A DNA stretch of 31,109 nucleotides from SURF-13 sp038924245 (GTDB lineage: Bacteria; Pseudomonadota; Gammaproteobacteria; SURF-13): the NCBI GenBank assembly GCA_038924245.1, contig JBCKVB010000013.1, positions 1-31,109 on the forward strand, in the 5' to 3' direction. The notes below the pieces were generated by a model. It worked only from the letters and a program-made list of their open reading frames with translations. It had not been told where the DNA came from and did not search any database. The translations under genes were made by a program, and so were the position numbers. This document shows, piece by piece, positions 22,259-31,109 of this stretch. Position 1 is the first letter of the stretch; each line of letters opens with the position of its first letter.

Positions 22259-22413
22259 AAGGAACCTCTGATTAAGTCAGAGGTTCCTGCGGTGCAGGGA
22301 TGCACCGCCATTTTTAGAACACGAAAGTGTTTGAAAAATGAAGAAAAGCAAAAACCACGTTTTTGCTTTTCGTGCTCTGAGAAGTCCAGGATGCACTTAT
22401 TCAGAGCTTCCTT
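22259..22413. mobile_element. MITE-like element made of nested hairpins upstream of uppP
   Basis: The ends 22259-22276 and 22396-22413 are inverted repeats matching at 16 of 18 bases (aaggaacctctgattaag type). Inside are three further hairpins: 22261-22287 (11-base stem, loop ttaag), 22289-22308 (8-base stem, loop ggga) and 22343-22371 (12-base stem gaaaagcaaaaa, loop ccacg). No coding frame is credible. Its right end abuts the uppP ribosome site AAGGAG at 22414, so it forms the uppP leader. Its end sequence differs from the element at 18528-18670 apart from a short shared cctct. Confidence 0.75.
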
Positions 22414-22431
22414 AAGGAGATAAAGACATTC

Positions 22432-23229
22432 ATGGACTGGCTGCTTTATTTTAAAGCCCTGCTGTTGGGCGTCATCGAGGGTCTCACCGAGTTCCTACCC
22501 ATCTCTAGCACCGGGCATCTGATCATCGCCGCCGATCTGCTTGCGTTTGACGGGGAGAGCGCCAAAACCTTTACCATCTTCATCCAGCTCGGCGCGATAT
22601 TCGCCGTGTGCTGGCATTACCGCGAAAAACTGCTCAACCTCGCGCGCACCCTGCCCACCGAGCCCGCCTCGCAACGCTTTGCGCTGAACCTGTTGATCGC
22701 CTTTGTCCCCGCCGCCGTGCTGGGTCTCCTGCTCCATAAAGCCATCAAGGAATATCTGTTCACCCCTTTTAACGTCGCCATCGCCCTGGTGCTGGGCGGG
22801 TTCGTTATTTTATGGATAGAGCGGCGCTACCGCACCCCGCGCATGGAAAGTGTGGATCAAATGCGCTGGGGCGACGCCTTGAAGATAGGCCTGTGCCAGG
22901 CGGTCGCCCTGATCCCCGGCGTCTCGCGCGCCGGGGCCACCATCATGGGCGGACTGTTTTTCGGCTTGTCGCGCCGCGCCGCCACCGAGTTTTCCTTCTT
23001 CCTCGCCATCCCCACCATGTTAGCGGCGACGCTGTATGATCTGTATAAAAGCTGGCATATCCTGCACGCTCAGGATATCCTGCTGATCGCCATCGGATTT
23101 ACGGCGGCCTTTTTGAGCGCGCTGCTCGCCGTGAAGGCATTGCTCGCCTTCATCTCCAACCACAGTTTCAGGGCGTTCGCCTATTACCGGATTGTATTCG
23201 GCGCGCTGGTTTTTACTTACTTCTGGTGA
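22432..23229 (+). CDS. uppP: Undecaprenyl-diphosphatase (BacA type)
   Basis: UppP (265 residues) dephosphorylates undecaprenyl pyrophosphate at the inner membrane to recycle the lipid carrier for peptidoglycan, and gives bacitracin tolerance. It is a multi-span membrane protein with both conserved active-site blocks: GVIEGLTEFLPISSTGHLI (residues 13-31) and the PGVSRAGATIMGGLFFGLSR block (~163-182). Catalytic Glu, Ser and Arg residues are all present. AAGGAG lies 12 bases before the ATG, a slightly long spacing caused by the adjoining MITE. It is convergent with lolA, and the two 3' ends overlap by 17 bases. Confidence 0.96.
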   Translation: MDWLLYFKALLLGVIEGLTEFLPISSTGHLIIAADLLAFDGESAKTFTIFIQLGAIFAVCWHYREKLLNLARTLPTEPASQRFALNLLIAFVPAAVLGLLLHKAIKEYLFTPFNVAIALVLGGFVILWIERRYRTPRMESVDQMRWGDALKIGLCQAVALIPGVSRAGATIMGGLFFGLSRRAATEFSFFLAIPTMLAATLYDLYKSWHILHAQDILLIAIGFTAAFLSALLAVKALLAFISNHSFRAFAYYRIVFGALVFTYFW

Positions 23230-23890
23230 CGCCTGGCTCATCTACCTCACCTATCACGTCCACACCCGGCGGCGGGGTGAAGGTAAACAGCGTGGCATCC
23301 ACGCGCGTCTCGCGGCGTACGTTGGAAAACCTGATAAGCGTGGTCTGACCGAAATTGTCGGTAAGCTCCATGGCGCGCAATTCCTTTTCGTCAAAACCGA
23401 GCCAGACGCGGCTGAAACCGGCGTCGTCGGCCTTGGGCGTCAACCCTATCCATTCCAATCCCCGCCACTCTTCCCCGCCGCGTATCCCCAGTTCGGTGAT
23501 GACAAAGCTTTCCTGCACGGGGCGGTCGCCGCTCAACAGCACGGCGGGGGTCGCGCCCAGGGTGGCATCCATGGCGCGCACCGTGACCTGTTCCAGATCG
23601 GCGTCATAGAACCAGAGCTTTTTCCCATCCGCGATGATAAGCTGGCGATGCGGCGCGGCGTAATCCCAGCGGAATTTTCCCGGACGTTGCAGAATCAATG
23701 TACCGTGCGTCTGTTTCAGTGCGCGGTTTTTTTCATCCACCAGCGTTTGCTGAAAATCGGCCAGCACGGCTCCTCGGCTTTTAAAAAAATCATCCAGCCG
23801 CTCCAGCCCCTTGCCCGCGTGCGCCAGTATGGGACACGCCAGCAGCGCGGCAAGCGTCGTAGCGCACCATAATTTCTTCAGCCGCGTCAT
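23213..23890 (-). CDS. lolA: Outer-membrane lipoprotein carrier protein LolA
   Basis: Periplasmic chaperone (225 residues including signal) that takes lipoproteins from the LolCDE complex to LolB at the outer membrane. A standard Sec signal peptide occupies residues 1-25 (MTRLKKLWCATTLAALLACP, cleavage after Ala-His-Ala). The mature protein starts GKGLERLDDFFKSRGAVLADFQQ and shows the half-barrel pattern of LolA, with GTLILQRPGKFRWDY, KKLWFYDADLEQVTV and a C-terminal FTFTPPPGVDVI. The ATG overlaps the ftsK stop (ATGA), so ftsK and lolA are co-translated, the common gammaproteobacterial order. Confidence 0.95.
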   Translation of the reverse strand: MTRLKKLWCATTLAALLACPILAHAGKGLERLDDFFKSRGAVLADFQQTLVDEKNRALKQTHGTLILQRPGKFRWDYAAPHRQLIIADGKKLWFYDADLEQVTVRAMDATLGATPAVLLSGDRPVQESFVITELGIRGGEEWRGLEWIGLTPKADDAGFSRVWLGFDEKELRAMELTDNFGQTTLIRFSNVRRETRVDATLFTFTPPPGVDVIGEVDEPGVTRSK

Positions 23891-26166
23891 CTGTCGGCGG
23901 GAGGCGGCACCAGCACCTCGCGCATGCCGTTCGATTGCAGCGCACCCACCACGCCCGCGCGTTCCATCTCTTCGATCATGCGCGCGGCGCGGTTGTAGCC
24001 GACCCTCAGGCGGCGCTGGATGCCGGAAACCGAGGCGCGGCGCGATTCCACCACGATGCTGACCGCCTTGTCATAGAGCGGATCGCTCTCACCTTCAGGG
24101 GAGAGTGTCTCGCCATTGCCGTTATTCTGTTCTTCCCCGGTATCACGCAACACCTCGTCCAGATAGTTCGGCGCGCCGCCGCGCTTGAGATGCGCCACGA
24201 CCTGGTGCACCTCCTGATCCGCGACAAAAGCGCCATGTACCCGCACCGGCACCCCGCCGCCGGGGGCGAGATAGAGCATATCGCCGTGTCCGAGCAATTG
24301 CTCCGCCCCCATTTGATCGAGTATGGTGCGTGAATCCACGCGCGACGAGACCTGAAACGCGATACGCACCGGAATATTGGCCTTGATAATGCCGGTGATC
24401 ACATCCACCGACGGGCGTTGCGTGGCGAGAATCAGATGAATGCCGGAGGCGCGCGCCTTTTGCGCCAGGCGCGTAATCAGCGTTTCCACTTTCTTTCCGA
24501 CCACCATCATCATGTCGGCCAGCTCGTCAATAATCACCACGATGAGCGGCAGGGGCTGCAACAACGGTGGTGTCACGCCTTCTTGCACGGGGTGTATCGG
24601 ATCGGCAAGCGGCTGCTTGGCCTGCTCGGCCTCCTTGATCTTGCGATTAAGCCCGGCGATATTACGCACACCCAGCGCGGCCATCAGCCGGTAACGCCGG
24701 TCCATCTCCGCCACGCACCAGCGCAACGCATTGGCCGCCTCGCGCACGTCGGTCACCACCGGCGCCAGCAGATGCGGAATGCCTTCGTACACCGACAGCT
24801 CCAGCATCTTGGGGTCTATCATGATAAGCCGCACCTCGCGCGCGGTGGCGTTGAACAAAATGCTGAGCACCATGGCGTTGAGCGCCACCGACTTGCCGGA
24901 GCCGGTGGTGCCCGCGACCAGAAGATGCGGCATCTTGGCCAGATCCACCACCACCGGCTGACCGGAGATGTCCTTGCCGAGCGCGAGCGCGATGGGCGAG
25001 TCCGCCTCCTCATACTCCCTGGATTGCAGCGTTTCACTCAGGCGCACGATGGAGCGCTGTTCATTGGGGATCTCCAGACCGACCACGGACTTGCCCGGAA
25101 TCACTTCCACCACGCGCACGCTCACTACCGACAAGCTGCGCGCCAAATCCTTGGACAGGCTGCTGATCTGGCTCACCTTCACGCCCGCGGCGGGCTGCAG
25201 CTCGAAGCGCGTGATCACCGGGCCGGGATGCACCGCCACCACTTGCGCTTCCACCCCGAAGTCGAGCAGCTTCAACTCCACCTGACGCGACATCGCCTCC
25301 AGCGCGGCTTCCGTCACCACATATTGTTGTGGCTCAGCCGCGTCCAGCAGCGACAAGGGCGGCAGCGCGCCTTCCGCCGGCTGCTCAAACAACGGGACTT
25401 GACGTTCCTTCTCAACGCGCATGCCGGCCTCCACCGGTTTGATGACCGGCTCGATGCGCGGCGGGACGCGGCGCGCGGCCGTCGCGCGGGCGGCCTTCGC
25501 CGCCACCTCTCGCTCCAGACGCAGGCGTCGGCCCAGCACATAATCATAAAAACCGAACCAGCGCACCGCGCGCATGCCCCATTCCATACACACCCGGCCC
25601 ATATTATCCATCACCCAGAACCAGGACAGCCGCGTCAACAGTGTGATGCCGATGAGAAACGCCGCCAGCAAAAACAGCGTGGCGCCCAGAAAGCTGAAGG
25701 CGCGCACCAATCCGGTGGCGATCCCTTCGCCCAGTATGCCGCCTACTTCTTGCGGCAAAAGCGTGGTCGGGTCGGCAAAATGCATCGCGGCCAGCGCCGT
25801 GCCACTCGCCAGAACGAGGATGAAGCCGCCCACGCGCAAACCAGCCTGATGTTGCTCAGTGGTGTATTCGCGAAATATCCACCATCCGGCGTAAGCGATG
25901 AGCAGCGGGAACAGATAGGCGAGATAGCCAAACAGATAAAAGAAAATATCGGCCAGCCACGCCCCCACCACGCCGCCCTGATTCGCTACACCACCCCCCG
26001 CGCCGCTGTGCGACCAGGCCGAATCCGCCGCATCGAAGGTGATAAACGACCAGAGCAAGTAAAGCGCAATCGCCCCGCACAACAGCACCCCGATCTCGCG
26101 CAGCACGCGACCGGTGTGGCCGATCAGCAACGTGGACCTGGTTTTTTTACGAGAGGCCTGTGACAT
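23887..26166 (-). CDS. ftsK: DNA translocase FtsK
   Basis: Septal DNA pump (759 residues) that clears the chromosome terminus and activates XerCD dimer resolution. Residues ~20-180 contain four or five membrane segments. A short linker (~210-280) replaces the long Pro/Gln-rich one of E. coli FtsK (1329 residues). The alpha/beta RecA-like motor carries Walker A GTTGSGKS (residues 419-426), a Walker B in VVIIDELADMMMV, and ATQRPSVDVITG. The C-terminal gamma winged helix (~690-755, VSGIQRRLRVGYNRAARMIEEME) would read KOPS sequences. It lies in an operon with lolA and is separated from ssb by a repeat-rich gap. Confidence 0.97.
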   Translation of the reverse strand: MSQASRKKTRSTLLIGHTGRVLREIGVLLCGAIALYLLWSFITFDAADSAWSHSGAGGGVANQGGVVGAWLADIFFYLFGYLAYLFPLLIAYAGWWIFREYTTEQHQAGLRVGGFILVLASGTALAAMHFADPTTLLPQEVGGILGEGIATGLVRAFSFLGATLFLLAAFLIGITLLTRLSWFWVMDNMGRVCMEWGMRAVRWFGFYDYVLGRRLRLEREVAAKAARATAARRVPPRIEPVIKPVEAGMRVEKERQVPLFEQPAEGALPPLSLLDAAEPQQYVVTEAALEAMSRQVELKLLDFGVEAQVVAVHPGPVITRFELQPAAGVKVSQISSLSKDLARSLSVVSVRVVEVIPGKSVVGLEIPNEQRSIVRLSETLQSREYEEADSPIALALGKDISGQPVVVDLAKMPHLLVAGTTGSGKSVALNAMVLSILFNATAREVRLIMIDPKMLELSVYEGIPHLLAPVVTDVREAANALRWCVAEMDRRYRLMAALGVRNIAGLNRKIKEAEQAKQPLADPIHPVQEGVTPPLLQPLPLIVVIIDELADMMMVVGKKVETLITRLAQKARASGIHLILATQRPSVDVITGIIKANIPVRIAFQVSSRVDSRTILDQMGAEQLLGHGDMLYLAPGGGVPVRVHGAFVADQEVHQVVAHLKRGGAPNYLDEVLRDTGEEQNNGNGETLSPEGESDPLYDKAVSIVVESRRASVSGIQRRLRVGYNRAARMIEEMERAGVVGALQSNGMREVLVPPPADR

Positions 26167-26190
26167 CTAGTTAAGGTACATACACACGCG

Positions 26191-26322
26191 GCACCCCTCT
26201 CTAACTCTCCCCATGAAATGGGGAGAGAACGATGGCTCCCTCTCCACTCCGTGGAGAGGGTTGGGGAGAGGTCGGAGGGGGTGAAATGCCTGTGTATCCG
26301 AGATCACCCCCCTCACCCTACC
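26191..26322. repeat. Cluster of palindromes between ssb and ftsK
   Basis: Three hairpins lie in series: 26205-26227 (CTCTCCCC/GGGGAGAG), 26238-26260 (10-base stem CCCTCTCCAC/GTGGAGAGGG, 3-base loop) and 26275-26284 pairing with 26304-26314 (gagggggtga/tcacccccctc, one bulge). No gene is seen in the whole gap 26167-26338. They could terminate the ssb transcript, and they have the look of a dispersed intergenic repeat. Confidence 0.65.
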
Positions 26323-26338
26323 GTTTTGCATGGAACAT

Positions 26339-26803
26339 CTAAAATGGAATATCATCGTCAAACGCGGCTTCCTGGCCAGACTCAGGCTTGGCCGGGCCCG
26401 CCGATGCGCCTTCCGCTTTGTCGCGCGCCTTGCCGCCACCCATGCCCGCCTCACCGCCGCCCGCACGGCTGCCCAGCATCTGCATTTCGTTGGCGATGAT
26501 TTCGGTGGTGTAGCGATCCTTGCCGGTTTCCTTGTCCTGCCATTTGCGCGTGCGTATGCTGCCTTCCACGTACACCTGCGAACCCTTCTTGAGATATTCG
26601 CCCACGATCTCGGCCAGGCGGTTGTAAAACACCACGTTGTGCCATTCGGTGCGCTCCTGCTGTTCGCCGGTGGTCTTGTCCTTCCACGATTCGCTGGTGG
26701 CGATGGTCACATTGGCCACCGCGCCGCCGCTCGGCATATAGCGCACTTCCGGGTCTTTGCCGAGATTGCCGATCAGTATTACTTTATTAACGCCTCTTGC
26801 CAT
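26339..26803 (-). CDS. ssb: Single-stranded DNA-binding protein
   Basis: SSB (154 residues) coats single-stranded DNA in replication, recombination and repair. The OB fold spans residues ~1-110 (RGVNKVILIGNLGKDPEVRY, TSESWKDKTTGEQQERTEWHN, LKKGSQVYVEGSIRTRKWQD). A Gly/Ala/Lys-rich flexible linker follows, then the acidic partner-binding tip DDDIPF. The length is slightly below the E. coli protein (178) because of a shorter linker. A good purine-rich ribosome site (GAGAGGAAA) precedes the ATG. It follows the MFS gene on the same strand with 29 bases between. Confidence 0.97.
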   Translation of the reverse strand: MARGVNKVILIGNLGKDPEVRYMPSGGAVANVTIATSESWKDKTTGEQQERTEWHNVVFYNRLAEIVGEYLKKGSQVYVEGSIRTRKWQDKETGKDRYTTEIIANEMQMLGSRAGGGEAGMGGGKARDKAEGASAGPAKPESGQEAAFDDDIPF

Positions 26804-26832
26804 GTTTCCTCTCCTCGTCAGAGTAATTCAAA

Positions 26833-28194
26833 CTATGCCTTCGATCCCGAAAACTCCAGCAATGCACTATCGTTGAGCACCTGAGTATCCACCTTAAGAT
26901 AAGCCATCCCTTCTTCCGCCACCACCACCGCCTCGGCCACGCCCGGCACCGTGCGCAGGCGCGCCGCCAGATGCTGCGCCTCTCCTACGCTCACTTTACC
27001 CACCTGGAACTGGCAGTTTTTCAGATAAGCAGGCGCGGGCATACCGAGCATGAACAGAAACCACACCCCCGCCATCGTCGCACAGAACAGAAATACGGCG
27101 GACATGCCGTAGCTTCCATATAAATATCCGCCCGTCACTCCGCCAATAAATGCGCCGATGAATTGCGCGGTGGAAAAAGCCCCCATCGCGGTGCCGCGAT
27201 TCGCCGCGGGAGCGATCTTCGAAATCCAGGAAGGCAGTGTCGCCTCCAGCACGTTAAAGCCGATGAAAAACACAAACAGCAACAGGCCGATCGCCAATGC
27301 GCTTTGATGGAACAGCCCCAACCCGGCCTGCGCTATTACCAGCAGCGCAATCGCCACCAGCAGCACTTCTTTCATACGGCGCTTTTTTTCCGCCAGCAGC
27401 ACGAACGGCACCATGATAGCCATCGCCAGCAACACCACCGGCAGATAGACATACCAGTGGTGCTGAGGAGCCAGCCCGGCAACGTCATACAGCGCAAAAG
27501 GCAGCACCACAAAGCTCGCGGTAAGCAGCAGGTGCAGAATCAGCACGCCGCCGTTGAGCCGCAGCAAGGCGCCATTGCTCAGCACCACCTTGAGTTGCCC
27601 CGGCGCGGCCTCCGTCTCTCTATGAAAGCGGCTCTCTACCGGCTGCGGCACACCGAACTGGAGCAATGCGATGCCGCCCAGCGCCAGCACAGCGGTCAAC
27701 CAGAAAATACCCGACACACCAATCCAGTTGTCGAGCACCGGGCCCATGACCAGGGCGAAGGCGAAGGACAGCCCTATCGTGGTGCCGATAGCCGCCATCA
27801 CCTTGGTGCGCTGCTCATCGCGCGTAAGATCGGCGGCCAACGCCATCACCGCTGCGGCTATCGCGCCGCTGCCTTGCAGAAAGCGACCGAGGATGACGCC
27901 CCAAATCGTGTCAGAGAGGGCCGCCACCACGCTGCCCAGCGCGAAAATCAGCAGGCCGCCGATAATCACCGGCTTGCGCCCGAAGCGGTCCGACAGCATC
28001 CCGAAGGGAATTTGCAGCAGCGCCTGGGTCAAACCATACGCGCCGATGGCGACCCCGATCAGGATCGGGGTCGCGCCCGCGAGATGGTCGCGCGCATACA
28101 GCGCGAACACCGGCAAAATGAGAAACAGCCCCAGCATGCGCAGCGCGTAAATCCCGGCCAGGGCCACGGTGGCGCGCCGCTCGGCCCCGGTCAT
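26833..28194 (-). CDS. MFS transporter, YajR-like, with C-terminal ferredoxin-fold domain
   Basis: A 453-residue major facilitator with 12 membrane segments. The MFS motif A is GMLSDRFGRKPVII in the loop after TM2, and GRFLQGSGAIAAAVMALAADLTR follows in TM4. After TM12, residues ~385-453 form a small soluble alpha/beta domain (VGEAQHLAARLRTVPGVAEA, GMAYLKVDTQVL), like the YAM domain of E. coli YajR. The substrate is unknown. I prefer the ATG at 28194, which has AAGGA seven bases upstream, over the GTG at 28215. The uvrA-MFS-ssb layout is also known from Pseudomonas. Co-transcription with ssb is likely. Confidence 0.9.
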   Translation of the reverse strand: MTGAERRATVALAGIYALRMLGLFLILPVFALYARDHLAGATPILIGVAIGAYGLTQALLQIPFGMLSDRFGRKPVIIGGLLIFALGSVVAALSDTIWGVILGRFLQGSGAIAAAVMALAADLTRDEQRTKVMAAIGTTIGLSFAFALVMGPVLDNWIGVSGIFWLTAVLALGGIALLQFGVPQPVESRFHRETEAAPGQLKVVLSNGALLRLNGGVLILHLLLTASFVVLPFALYDVAGLAPQHHWYVYLPVVLLAMAIMVPFVLLAEKKRRMKEVLLVAIALLVIAQAGLGLFHQSALAIGLLLFVFFIGFNVLEATLPSWISKIAPAANRGTAMGAFSTAQFIGAFIGGVTGGYLYGSYGMSAVFLFCATMAGVWFLFMLGMPAPAYLKNCQFQVGKVSVGEAQHLAARLRTVPGVAEAVVVAEEGMAYLKVDTQVLNDSALLEFSGSKA

Positions 28195-28275
28195 GCCGCT
28201 ATCCTTGATATCCACTTTCCCAACGCCCTCTTTTCACCGTATATTAGCAGGTTTGACCACCCGCCGGAATGCAAC

Positions 28276-31104
<2,829 letters not shown>

Positions 31105-31109
31105 CAGCC

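Noticed and set aside
24418..26163. 581-codon open frame on the plus strand
   Set aside because: Lies wholly antisense to ftsK; the translation is His/Arg/Gln-rich with no family likeness, as expected from the complement of a GC-rich gene.
28237..28250. Possible LexA/SOS box before uvrA (ccgtatattagcag)
   Set aside because: It looks like the E. coli uvrA box but is two bases short between the half-sites, and the left half is CCG instead of CTG, so it does not fit the LexA consensus.
27163..28275. Long in-frame extension upstream of uvrA
   Set aside because: Antisense to the MFS transporter and low-complexity; UvrA proteins start at MDQIRIRG, matching the ATG at 28276.

Overview
The window looks like chromosomal DNA of a gammaproteobacterium. 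The indicators are the glnD-dapC-dapD-dapE neighbourhood, the ftsK-lolA pair, and the uvrA / MFS transporter / ssb arrangement, which I recall from Pseudomonas. Nothing in the sequence identifies a genus. There are no rRNA or tRNA genes and no CRISPR array.

Layout. Positions 2-1618 hold the 3' two-thirds of glnD (PII uridylyltransferase). Positions 1619-5671 are an accessory islet with a visibly more AT-rich feel. It carries the C-terminal stub of a WYL-type regulator coupled to a SEC-C protein of unknown function, a HicA/HicB toxin-antitoxin pair, an Mrr-type restriction endonuclease, and three copies of a short inverted-repeat element that looks derived from a RAYT/Y1 transposase. The islet separates glnD from a DMT (EamA) transporter. 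A second, roughly 90 percent identical copy of the glnD 3' tail sits at the islet's far side and is itself split in two by the mrr segment, so at least two insertion events are stacked here.

Positions 6602-9780 are the succinylase branch of lysine/meso-diaminopimelate synthesis (dapC, dapD, dapE), tightly coupled. A tiny lipoprotein gene, apparently frameshifted in its signal peptide, follows. Positions 10028-16826 are a glycogen/alpha-glucan cluster: glgB on the minus strand, and glgC, a GH57 enzyme and malQ as an overlapping plus-strand operon. Glycogen synthase and phosphorylase are not in the window.

Positions 16852-22180 form an electron-transfer-flavoprotein module: ETF-ubiquinone oxidoreductase and a LysR regulator on the minus strand, and etfB-etfA-fpr on the plus strand behind a near-consensus promoter. 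Positions 22432-31104 are housekeeping envelope and DNA genes: uppP, lolA, ftsK, ssb, a YajR-like MFS transporter and uvrA.

Several intergenic gaps are filled by palindromic or MITE-like repeats (12303-12361, 18528-18670, 22259-22413, 26191-26322). The most interesting part is the glnD/eamA islet: its nested insertions, duplicated gene tail, truncated WYL regulator and uncharacterised SEC-C protein resemble a small, still-evolving defence or mobile islet. A defence role for the SEC-C protein is inference only.
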